From Roseovarius arcticus (GTDB lineage Bacteria; Pseudomonadota; Alphaproteobacteria; Rhodobacterales; Rhodobacteraceae): a DNA stretch of 64,000 bases. Below the pieces are notes generated by a model. The model had not been told where the DNA came from and did not search any database. It saw only the letters and a program-made list of their open reading frames with translations. Positions 1-6,897 of this stretch are shown here, in pieces (the stretch's first letter is position 1; each line of letters begins with the position of its first letter). The DNA lies in NCBI RefSeq assembly GCF_006125015.1, contig NZ_SZZN01000001.1, forward strand, positions 806,001 through 870,000. The letters run 5' to 3'. The translations under genes were made by a program, and so were the position numbers.

Positions 1-288
1 GCCTGTGCCGCCGTTGCAGCGGGACAGATGGTTTTTCCATTCCTAGACGTGCGCCAACTTCAGGCCGACCCGATCCATCAGCTGACGAGGCGCGAAAGAG
101 CGCTGCTTGAGGCGCTCTCCAGAGGGCTCAGCAATCGGCAATTGGCCAGCGAGTTTGACATCTCTGCGAACACGGTGAAATTCCACCTTTCGAACCTCTA
201 TGAAAAGCTGTCTGTGACGAGCCGCACCCAAGCCGTCGCCTTCTTCTATTCGTCCCGCCTTTCGTCGGCGAGAGGCTCTGACGACTGA
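1..288 (+). CDS. LuxR-family response regulator, C-terminal part (5' end outside window)
   Basis: The reading frame is open from the first base of the window, so the receiver or sensor part lies upstream and the ATG at 28 is probably internal. The visible 95 residues hold a LuxR/FixJ-type DNA-binding domain: 'LTRRERALLEALSRGLSNRQ' followed by 'NTVKFHLSNLYEKL', the recognition helix region. The preceding 'AVAAGQMVFP' resembles the receiver-to-HTH linker of NarL-type response regulators. The protein should bind DNA as a dimer after phosphorylation. Its target is unknown; the gene at 405 is on the same strand but 116 bases away, with a TTGACA at 334-339 and no good -10 partner. Confidence 0.8.
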   Translation, partial: ACAAVAAGQMVFPFLDVRQLQADPIHQLTRRERALLEALSRGLSNRQLASEFDISANTVKFHLSNLYEKLSVTSRTQAVAFFYSSRLSSARGSDD

Positions 289-404
289 TCCTTTGGGGAC
301 GGTCGCAGCCGAAAATCTGCTGAATAAAATTTCTTGACAGTGATAATTTTTACTCTCCTGTATTGCTGTCACTTCCACGCAGCAATTTCAGGGACGTCAG
401 AAAA

Positions 405-1382
405 ATGAGCTTTCACCCGATCGACCAGGCAACAGCACGCTTGAACCGCAGCGAATTGGCCGTACCCGGCAGCCAGCCACAAATGTTTGAAAAGGCAGCA
501 AAATCGGATGCCGACGTGATCTTTCTGGATATGGAAGACGCGGTCGCCCCGGATGAAAAAGAGCAGGCCCGCAAGAACATCATCAAGGGCCTAAATGAGA
601 TCGATTGGGGCACTAAATCCATGTCGATTCGCATCAACGGGTTGGACACGCACTACATGTATCGCGATGTTGTCGATGTGGTCGAACAGGCCGGCGAACG
701 TCTTGATCTGATCATGATCCCCAAGGTGGGCACCGCCGCTGACGTCTATGCAGTCGATATGATGGTGACCCAGATTGAAGATGCAAAAGGGTTCAAAAAA
801 CGCATCGGTTTTGAGCACATTATTGAGACCGCGTTGGGTATGCAAAACGTCAATCAAATCGCCGCTGCGTCCAAGCGCAACGAGAGCCTGCATTTTGGCG
901 TTGCAGACTATGCCGCGAGCATGCGCGCACGCACGACCGTCATCGGCGGCGTGAACGAGCATTATTCGGTTCTGACCGATCCCCTAGAGGATGGTTCGCG
1001 TCAGGTGCATTGGGGCGATATGTGGCACTCGGCAATTGCCAACATGGTGGTTGCGGCGCGTGCCAATGGCCTGCGTCCGGTCGACGGCCCCTTCGGCGAC
1101 TTCTCTGATCCCGAAGGCTACCGCGCTGCCGCATTTCGCGCGGCAGTCCTTGGCTGCGAGGGCAAGTGGGCCATCCATCCGAGCCAAATCGCCCTCGCCA
1201 ACGAAGTGATGAGCCCGTCCGAGGCAGAGATCACCAAAGCAAATCGCATTATTGAAGCAATGGCCGAGGCCGAAGCCGCAGGCAAAGGTGCGGTGTCACT
1301 TGATGGCCGCCTGATCGACTATGCCTCTATCCGACAGGCAGAAGTTCTGGTCGAAAAAGCGAAGCAGATCGCGGCCGGGTGA
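405..1382 (+). CDS. HpcH/HpaI-family lyase, malyl-CoA / beta-methylmalyl-CoA lyase homologue
   Basis: A 325-residue CitE-like TIM-barrel lyase. Similarity to the Mcl1 family of Rhodobacter sphaeroides is clear from memory in 'DVIFLDMEDAVAPDEKEQAR', 'RINGLDTHYMYRDVVDVVEQ', 'DLIMIPKVG' and 'GFEHIIETALG'. Mcl1 cleaves malyl-CoA or beta-methylmalyl-CoA to glyoxylate plus acetyl- or propionyl-CoA in the ethylmalonyl-CoA and 3-hydroxypropionate pathways. Acidic residues for Mg2+ are visible in the LDMED and FEHIIE segments. I chose the ATG at 405 (MSFHP) because upstream residues do not resemble the family. No other ethylmalonyl-CoA gene is in the window, so the exact substrate is inferred. The gene ends in a hairpin terminator. 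Confidence 0.8.
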   Translation: MSFHPIDQATARLNRSELAVPGSQPQMFEKAAKSDADVIFLDMEDAVAPDEKEQARKNIIKGLNEIDWGTKSMSIRINGLDTHYMYRDVVDVVEQAGERLDLIMIPKVGTAADVYAVDMMVTQIEDAKGFKKRIGFEHIIETALGMQNVNQIAAASKRNESLHFGVADYAASMRARTTVIGGVNEHYSVLTDPLEDGSRQVHWGDMWHSAIANMVVAARANGLRPVDGPFGDFSDPEGYRAAAFRAAVLGCEGKWAIHPSQIALANEVMSPSEAEITKANRIIEAMAEAEAAGKGAVSLDGRLIDYASIRQAEVLVEKAKQIAAG

Positions 1383-1406
1383 ACGGCTCTGGCGAAAGAT
1401 GACAGA

Positions 1407-1447
1407 CCCGGACATTCTGCTTTCAGAGTGTCCGGGCGGCAAATTTT
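1407..1447 (+). terminator. Rho-independent terminator after the lyase gene
   Basis: Arms at 1407-1419 (CCCGGACATTCTG) and 1424-1436 (CAGAGTGTCCGGG) pair over 13 positions with one T-G wobble around a 4-nt loop. An AAATTTTT tract follows at 1441-1448. It lies 25 bases after the lyase stop codon and before the convergent peroxiredoxin gene. Confidence 0.75.
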
Positions 1448-1583
1448 TCGTCGTCAGTAATGAGATAGCGTGTGGGCGCGCCCGAAGCTTGATTGCCTCA
1501 GTTGTCATCTATGATGGTGTTGGGGTTACACCGCGCGCGCCGTCAGCAATCTGCTCGAAGGGTAGGGCTGGTCAGGCTCCGGA

Positions 1584-2114
1584 CTACCCAGAGTGAGTGC
1601 CTCGCACTGGATAGTCCTTTTTACGTATAAAGGTTAGTCCGTCGAGCAGACCCTTCAAAGCAGGGCGTGAGAACGGCGCATTCGATACGTCCACGATCTG
1701 AACTTTACCATCATCGCGCACAACAAACGTAGCAGGCTCCGCAAAGGGCCGGTCAGTTTCTTCGGGGCTGCGTGGATCAGAAATATACACCCCCAGCTGC
1801 CCCATCTGAGCAAGGCTGAGATCATAGCCAATAGTCCCACTGTAGCCTATGTCGCTGGCTGAGTCCGTCGCCTTGTCTTCCGGGTCGGCCGAGACTGCGA
1901 TAACATCGACGTCGATCTCAGCAAAGTCGTCCAGCAGACCGTTAAGCTCAGTTAGGTAGGTTTTGCAGATCGGGCAGTGCTTTCCACGATAAACCACGAC
2001 GAGTTGCCAATCGCCACGTTCCGCGTTCGGTTGGCCGAGGTCGGCCTTAGCGCCGTCCAGTGTGGATACGGTGATCTTTGGAAAGGACGTATCAGGTGTC
2101 ATTGCGTTGTGCAT
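1584..2114 (-). CDS. Peroxiredoxin-like (AhpC/TSA, redoxin) protein
   Basis: A 176-residue thioredoxin-fold protein. The core motif 'YRGKHCPICKTYLTEL' (C near residue 47, second C near 50) matches the redoxin/AhpC-TSA family that carries CPxC where classical peroxiredoxins have a PxxxTxxC motif. 'VIAVSADPEDKA' and 'PATFVVRDDGKV' are typical strands of the fold. It probably reduces peroxides or acts as a disulfide reductase in the cytoplasm, since no signal peptide is visible. An AAAGGCGG sequence lies upstream of the chosen ATG; MTPDT, four codons in, is an alternative start. It follows ctaD on the same strand after 189 bases and may share an oxidative or respiratory stress regulon with it. 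Confidence 0.75.
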   Translation of the reverse strand: MHNAMTPDTSFPKITVSTLDGAKADLGQPNAERGDWQLVVVYRGKHCPICKTYLTELNGLLDDFAEIDVDVIAVSADPEDKATDSASDIGYSGTIGYDLSLAQMGQLGVYISDPRSPEETDRPFAEPATFVVRDDGKVQIVDVSNAPFSRPALKGLLDGLTFIRKKDYPVRGTHSG

Positions 2115-2303
2115 ATTTCATCCGCCTTTATTTATTGTTTCACTGAAAGAACAATGCCGCAGGCTGGATAGTTCCGACTGCTGACGCGGAAGTTCACAGC
2201 GCCCACCTAAGGTCCAGCGCCGACATAGGCCCGGTGGCCCGCGACCTGACCGATACTTCGACACAATAGCTTCCATGCAGGCAGGCGGGCGGGTCCGGCC
2301 CGA

Positions 2304-3968
2304 TTATCTCGCGCCCAGCCTTTCCCAATCCTTCGGCTCGGGCAATTTCTCGAACGTATGTTCCGGAACTGGCGACGGAAGTGTCCATTCCAGCGTGTCA
2401 GCATAGTCGTTCCAGTAGTTAGCCCGCGTCTCACGTTTACCAAAGAACAGCGTGTAAGAGATAATCCCGATGAACAGCAGGAATGAGGCGAACGACAAAA
2501 GAGCGCCCCAACTGGATACCGCATTCCAGAGGCCGAACGCTTCGGGGTAGTCGATGTAGCGGCGCGGCATCCCCTGACGGCCCAGGAAATGTTGCGGAAA
2601 GAAGGTGAGATTGGCACCGATAAAGAACATCCAGAAATGCAGCTTGCCGGCCCATTCCGGATATTGGCGCCCCGACATTTTCGCGAGCCAGTAATATACC
2701 CCGGCAATCAATGCGAACACAGCGCCCAGGCTCATCACATAGTGGAAATGGGCCACCACGTAGTAGGTGTCTTGATAGGCGCGATCTATGGCAGCTTGCG
2801 CTACAACCACGCCAGTCACTCCGCCGACCGTGAACAAAAAGATGAAACCGATTGCGAACAGCATCGGTGTCTTGAATTGGATCGAACCACGCCACATCGT
2901 CGCCAACCACGAAAATATCTTGATCCCAGTCGGCACCGCGATCGTGACCGAGGCGACCTGAAAGAAACTTTGCTGCGTGATCGACATGCCTACTGTAAAC
3001 ATATGATGCGCCCAGACCAGAAATCCCATGCCTCCGATCGCCATCAGCGCCCAGACCATCGGCAGGTAGCCAAAGATCGGTTTGCGTGAGAATGTCGCGA
3101 TAACATGGCTGATAATGCCAAAGCCGGGAAGGACGACGATATAGACTTCGGGATGGCCGAAGAACCAGAACAGATGCTGATACAGCATCGGATCGCCCCC
3201 GCCAGAGGGATCAAAGAATGTCGTGGCAAAGTTGCGGTCGACCAGCAGCATCGTGACGGCCCCCGCGAGGACCGGCACAGCCAATAACAGCATCCATGCT
3301 GTGACAAAAATCGACCACGCGAAAAGCGGCACTTTAAATAGCGACATCCCCGGCGCGCGCATGTTCAGAAAGGTGGTAATCATGTTGATCGCGCCGAGGA
3401 TAGAACTGGCCCCCGAGGCATGAACGGCGAAAATCGCCAGGTCCATTGAGATGCCGCCATCACGTACCGACAGCGGCGCATAAAGCGTCCAGCCCACCCC
3501 GGCACCGTGCGATCCGTCCCCGCCAGGTGCAAAAAACGACGCCACGGCAAGGCTGGTGCCTGCGACGAACAGCCAGTAGCTTAGATTGTTCAACCGCGGA
3601 AACGCCATGTCCGGTGCGCCAATCATCAACGGCATAAAGTAGTTGCCAAAGCCACCGAACAGCGCCGGGATCACCACAAAGAACATCATTAGAATGCCGT
3701 GATAGGTGACAATGATGTTCCACAAATGCCCGTCTGGTGTGCAGTCCGCCGCAGAGGGCCAGAACCTTAGTCCCTCTAGGCACATGTATTGCACGCCAGG
3801 CTCCATCAGCTCGACCCGCATAAAAACCGAAAGCAGCGCCGCAATCACGCCGACCGCAGCGGATGTGAACAAGTAAAGGACGCCGATGTCCTTATGGTTG
3901 GTGGACATCAACCAGCGTGTAAAGAAGCCGCGCTCGTCATGGCCTGCCTGTAATGTTGCCTCGGTCAT
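2304..3968 (-). CDS. ctaD: Cytochrome c oxidase subunit I (aa3 type), stand-alone copy
   Basis: A 554-residue haem-copper oxidase subunit I with twelve expected membrane helices. Visible ligands are H90 (haem a), H272 with Y276 in 'GHPEVY' (CuB and cross-linked Tyr), H321-H322 (CuB), H407 (haem a3) and H409 (haem a) in '[10 protein letters not shown]'. The D-channel D120 and N127-N128, E274, and K-channel K350 in 'PTGIKIFSW' are present, so this is an A1-type proton-pumping subunit. The helix after the CuB histidines ([11 protein letters not shown]) is unusual, which suggests a paralogue. No subunit II, III or assembly gene is nearby. It follows the flavin reductase gene by 76 bases. Confidence 0.93.
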   Translation of the reverse strand: MTEATLQAGHDERGFFTRWLMSTNHKDIGVLYLFTSAAVGVIAALLSVFMRVELMEPGVQYMCLEGLRFWPSAADCTPDGHLWNIIVTYHGILMMFFVVIPALFGGFGNYFMPLMIGAPDMAFPRLNNLSYWLFVAGTSLAVASFFAPGGDGSHGAGVGWTLYAPLSVRDGGISMDLAIFAVHASGASSILGAINMITTFLNMRAPGMSLFKVPLFAWSIFVTAWMLLLAVPVLAGAVTMLLVDRNFATTFFDPSGGGDPMLYQHLFWFFGHPEVYIVVLPGFGIISHVIATFSRKPIFGYLPMVWALMAIGGMGFLVWAHHMFTVGMSITQQSFFQVASVTIAVPTGIKIFSWLATMWRGSIQFKTPMLFAIGFIFLFTVGGVTGVVVAQAAIDRAYQDTYYVVAHFHYVMSLGAVFALIAGVYYWLAKMSGRQYPEWAGKLHFWMFFIGANLTFFPQHFLGRQGMPRRYIDYPEAFGLWNAVSSWGALLSFASFLLFIGIISYTLFFGKRETRANYWNDYADTLEWTLPSPVPEHTFEKLPEPKDWERLGAR

Positions 3969-4044
3969 CAGTGCCTCCCTTGGTCCAAAAACATTTCGAT
4001 GTCAGTGGCGGAGCGCAGGCAAAACCGCTGCAGGCCAGGGCTGC

Positions 4045-4704
4045 CTAAAACGCCTCTTCGATGATCTCAGTGACGCCCAGATCGTGCAGCGCGGTGCGGA
4101 CCGCATCCATCATCGGCGGCGGCCCGCATAAATAGCAGCGGCTGCCGGGTGCAACGAACTGTCGCAGGTATTCCTTGTCGAGCCTTTGTTGCAGCACGCC
4201 CTCGTTTGGCTCATCCACGACGAACACGGTCTTTAACCCCTCCATCGAGTCAAACCAGTCGTGCCAGATAATGTCGGATTTCGTCTTGTTGGCGAAAATC
4301 AGCGTCGATCCTGCAAGCGTTGCGTGATCATGTAGGCGCTTGCGCAATATGGCGATCATTGGGGTGATGCCCGCGCCGCCAGCAATAAAGACACCCGGCC
4401 CCTTGTCCTCGATCGCGCCGAACGGCCCTGTCATCTCGACTTCGTCGCCCGGCTCCATCTTGGCGACCTGCTCGGTCACCCCATGATGGTCAGGGTATGA
4501 TTTGATGACGAACTCCAACGTTGATTCATCAGGAAGTGTAATCGGAGTGAAGGGCCGCCCCTTGTCCTTCCAGCCGTCCTTGAGCAGATGCAGCTCGACG
4601 CCCTGTCCGGGGGAAAAGTCAAAACCTTCGGGCCGATCAAAGACCAGATGATACGTGTCACGTGTGACGGGTGTGATGTGTTCCAATTTTATGCGGAATG
4701 TCAT
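4045..4704 (-). CDS. FAD-dependent ferredoxin/flavodoxin-reductase-type oxidoreductase
   Basis: A 219-residue two-domain reductase of the ferredoxin-NADP reductase superfamily. 'GRPFTPITLP' is the FAD-binding RxxTxxS-like segment (about residues 50-60), 'FIAGGAGITPMIAIL' is the NAD(P) pyrophosphate loop, and 'YLCGPPPMMDAV' is the C-terminal CGPP motif. There is no iron-sulfur domain, so it would pass electrons between NAD(P)H and a separate partner. It is the first gene of a minus-strand set ending in ctaD and a peroxiredoxin, and it faces the DUF6522 gene across a divergent promoter region. The electron acceptor is not evident; the truncated globin at 5600 is one possibility. Confidence 0.8.
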   Translation of the reverse strand: MTFRIKLEHITPVTRDTYHLVFDRPEGFDFSPGQGVELHLLKDGWKDKGRPFTPITLPDESTLEFVIKSYPDHHGVTEQVAKMEPGDEVEMTGPFGAIEDKGPGVFIAGGAGITPMIAILRKRLHDHATLAGSTLIFANKTKSDIIWHDWFDSMEGLKTVFVVDEPNEGVLQQRLDKEYLRQFVAPGSRCYLCGPPPMMDAVRTALHDLGVTEIIEEAF

Positions 4705-4799
4705 CAGTCATATCTTTCCCGTTGTTAAACAGGCCACATGCGTCGCGTTAGTCCGGTGCGCTTAATTTCGCTTCCTTGAGGGGCGCGTATAACGGGCAT

Positions 4800-4843
4800 T
4801 TGCAATACTAATTGTTACTCTTTATAATAAGTATTGTCAATAC
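4800..4843. promoter_or_regulatory. Divergent promoter pair with an internal palindrome
   Basis: On the plus strand TTGCAA (4800-4805), a 17-bp spacer and TATAAT (4823-4828) form a near-consensus promoter toward the DUF6522 gene. On the minus strand TTGACA (4840-4835), a 17-bp spacer and TAACAA (4817-4812) point toward the flavin reductase/ctaD genes. The two overlap. A palindrome GTATTG-T-CAATAC covers 4831-4843, just after the plus -10 and over the minus -35, and one arm (CAATAC) recurs at 4803-4808 beside the plus -35. Such placement suits a repressor or redox regulator acting on both directions. I cannot assign the regulator. Confidence 0.55.
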
Positions 4844-4860
4844 CACTTTAAGGAACGCAA

Positions 4861-5052
4861 ATGCGGCTCGCCTCTTTTATAGACTATGTCCTGCGGGCCT
4901 TGATGGGTCTGGCTGGAGCGCCCAATGGGCCGCTATCGTCTGGGCAAATTGTAGATGAGCAGCGGGTATCACAGCATCACTGGACCAAGCCTCGCCGACT
5001 GCGCAGGTCCCTGCGATGCGGCGGCCGCTTGATGGTAAGGAGGTCAATATGA
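4861..5052 (+). CDS. Possible 63-residue leader ORF coupled to the DUF6522 gene
   Basis: A short frame starting at an ATG with AAGGAA eleven bases upstream. Its TGA overlaps the ATG of the next gene in an ATGA junction, the arrangement seen in translational coupling. The product (MRLASFIDYVLRALMG...) has a hydrophobic start and a basic C-terminal half, and I recognise no family. It lies directly downstream of the strong TATAAT promoter at 4823. The stretch may simply be untranslated leader, because the downstream gene has its own full AAGGAGGT site. Confidence 0.25.
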   Translation: MRLASFIDYVLRALMGLAGAPNGPLSSGQIVDEQRVSQHHWTKPRRLRRSLRCGGRLMVRRSI

Positions 5053-5432
5053 CTCAGATTGAAATAGGCCCAGACCAAATCCAGATCGACGCGGATATCG
5101 TCGCCAAGGCCTTGAAAATAGAACCGCAGGACCTGCTGGGCAGGATGCGAGAAGGCACCGTCACCAGCCAATTTGAGCGCGGCGAAGGCATGGATGCAGG
5201 ACGCGTTCGGCTCACCTTCTTTTCCGCCACGCGGCGCGCCCGGATTACGGCTGACGCGGCTAGCGCGATTTTGTCTTGCACTGCGGCGGACTATAGTCGG
5301 TCACGGGCGCCGATGTCGGCCACCGCGGCGGGATCAAATCACGACCGTCTTGACGCAATGCTGGACGCGGCATTGCAAGAGACGTTTCCAGCGAGCGACC
5401 CGATCGCCATCAGTTTCGACGGCCCGGAGTAA
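5049..5432 (+). CDS. DUF6522 family protein with C-terminal 'ALQETFPASDP' tail
   Basis: A 127-residue protein. The first 80 residues ('IDADIVAKALKIEPQDLLGR', 'GTVTSQFERG', 'GRVRLTFFSATRRARI') match what I recall of the DUF6522 family of Alphaproteobacteria, whose function is unknown. Residues after about 100 carry 'LDAMLDAALQETFPASDPIA', a short motif found at the end of various small alphaproteobacterial proteins, so the two parts look joined. The start at 5049 is set by a perfect AAGGAGGT at 5037-5044. The gene is transcribed divergently from the reductase/ctaD genes and precedes the truncated globin by 167 bases. Confidence 0.65.
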   Translation: MTQIEIGPDQIQIDADIVAKALKIEPQDLLGRMREGTVTSQFERGEGMDAGRVRLTFFSATRRARITADAASAILSCTAADYSRSRAPMSATAAGSNHDRLDAMLDAALQETFPASDPIAISFDGPE

Positions 5433-5599
5433 GCGGGCAGGGGGCGCGCTGCGCCGGTAAGTCTGGGACATCGTTGAGCCATTCATGGGGGCGATCACGC
5501 CAGACTATCGACGCTCGACAAACACCCGCGCTTTGCCGCCGGGCTGGGCGCTGAACGGAATAGTTAGGGTCGCGGCACATGGCTAAGGGAGGAGGCGAA

Positions 5600-6061
5600 A
5601 TGAGTCACGCTTTTCGGATCACACATGGTTACTCTAAACGAAAGCGCGAGCAGATCAGAGCGGCTGCTGGGATCATCGGCATCGATGATCCATACCTGTC
5701 GCGCATGGTCGACGAATTCTACGCACGCGTTCGCGCAGATGGGCGTCTTGGCCCAATCTTTGAGGCCGAGATTGGTGAGGATTGGGGCCCGCATCTGGAA
5801 CGGATGAAAAGATTCTGGTCCTCTGTCGCGTTGAATACTGGCAACTACTCGGGCGAACCGGTGGTCGTTCACCAAGGGCTTAGCGGTGTTGAGCGCGGCG
5901 ATTTTGACCTGTGGCTGAAGTTGTTTCGCGCCACGTTGCAAGATACGGCGTCCACACCAGAAGCCGTCGAATATATGATGATCCGCGCCGAGCGAATTGC
6001 GCAAAGCCTGATGATGGCGATGTTCGAGCGCACTAAAACGGGCGTGCCAGTTCTTCGATAA
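5600..6061 (+). CDS. Group III truncated haemoglobin
   Basis: A 153-residue 2-on-2 globin. 'MVDEFYARVRADGRLGPIF', 'WGPHLERMKRFWSSVAL', 'TGNYSGEPVVVHQGL' and the late 'RAERIAQSLMMAMFE' helix follow the group III (trHbP) pattern, with the proximal histidine expected in the VVVHQGL segment and the FWSS helix over the haem. Group III globins are linked to oxygen, NO or peroxide chemistry, but no fixed role is known. The start at 5600 is set by GGGAGGAGG just upstream; the ATG at 5579 has no such site. Neighbouring oxidase and reductase genes suggest low-oxygen or reactive-nitrogen physiology, which is inference. Confidence 0.85.
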   Translation: MSHAFRITHGYSKRKREQIRAAAGIIGIDDPYLSRMVDEFYARVRADGRLGPIFEAEIGEDWGPHLERMKRFWSSVALNTGNYSGEPVVVHQGLSGVERGDFDLWLKLFRATLQDTASTPEAVEYMMIRAERIAQSLMMAMFERTKTGVPVLR

Positions 6062-6085
6062 AATTGCCCGTGGTGCGCGAGCTGC

Positions 6086-6622
6086 TCACTTAGTCGCCGG
6101 ATAAACGACCTTACCTTCTCCCGTTGCTACTGCCCCCAGCGTCGGCTTTGCCGCATCCTCTCGGCCGTTTCCCATCAAATGAATGACGCTGTGCCCGTTC
6201 AGTAACAGGTAATCTGCAATGATCCTGCGATGGCAGCGCCACCAGACAGCTTCGGCGCACATGATGGCAACAACGCGGTCTTGGCCGAGAGGGACAAGCG
6301 CGTCGTAGGCGTGTGCGAATTCACCCGACAGCGCGTAATCTGCGTAATTGTGAAAACTTTGGTTGCGCCAGAGCGCATTAACGCTCGCAGGTACATCGCG
6401 TTGGATTTGCCTTCGTCCGCCAAGATCGGAAAAATGACGATATCCGATCTGGCGCGACTCAAGTTCGCCCGGCAAGCTGTCGATGTTAAAGCAGGGGTTC
6501 GTGCGCGACCGCGGAAAACTACGCACATCCGCCACCAGATGCACACCCGCCTGTCGCAGGATATCAACGAATTCATCCAAGCTACGGCGTGAGTGGCCGG
6601 CCGTGCAAAACCCGCGCTCCAT
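6086..6622 (-). CDS. DUF488 family protein
   Basis: A 178-residue protein with the standard DUF488 marks: 'CTAGHSRRSLDEFVDIL', 'VADVRSFPRSRTNPCFN', 'DLGGRR', and the cysteine-bearing 'AIMCAEAVWWRCHRRIIADY'. The family is widespread and of unknown biochemical function; the conserved Cys/His pattern hints at metal or nucleotide binding. Its ATG overlaps the TGA of the upstream DUF2945 gene by one base, so the two form a bicistronic unit. No membrane segment or signal peptide is visible. Confidence 0.85.
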   Translation of the reverse strand: MERGFCTAGHSRRSLDEFVDILRQAGVHLVADVRSFPRSRTNPCFNIDSLPGELESRQIGYRHFSDLGGRRQIQRDVPASVNALWRNQSFHNYADYALSGEFAHAYDALVPLGQDRVVAIMCAEAVWWRCHRRIIADYLLLNGHSVIHLMGNGREDAAKPTLGAVATGEGKVVYPATK

Positions 6623-6831
6623 CAGTCGATCTTTGTCAGCGCGTTTTCCTTGTGGGCGGCGACGTGATCGGTCTTGTCGCTTTGGATTTCATATTGCGGA
6701 CTCTCTTGTGATGCGCGTCTGTGATGTCCTTTGTAGTTGAAATCTCTGGTATGGATTTTGCTGATTTTACCGGTCACATATCCCGCTTCGGAATTCCATT
6801 TAACGTGGTCGCCGATCTTGAATTTGGTCAT
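6622..6831 (-). CDS. DUF2945 (hypervirulence-associated TUDOR) small protein
   Basis: A 69-residue basic protein starting at 'MTKFKIGDHVKWNSEAGYV' with the strand pattern 'VTGKISKIHTRDF' and 'YEIQSDKTDHVAAHKENALT' typical of DUF2945, an SH3/Tudor-like small barrel. The start at 6831 is preferred because residues further upstream do not match the family. It is the first gene of a two-gene unit with DUF488. The family is common in Alphaproteobacteria, and its molecular role is not established. Confidence 0.8.
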   Translation of the reverse strand: MTKFKIGDHVKWNSEAGYVTGKISKIHTRDFNYKGHHRRASQESPQYEIQSDKTDHVAAHKENALTKID

Positions 6832-6897
6832 TTCGCATCCTCCTCTGCTCAGACAACCAAAGTTGTGGGGCGCAGGTTCCGCCACGGGGATAGGGAC

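Noticed and set aside
4831..4843. FNR/anaerobox in the divergent promoter
   Set aside because: The palindrome reads GTATTG/CAATAC and lacks TTGAT-N4-ATCAA.
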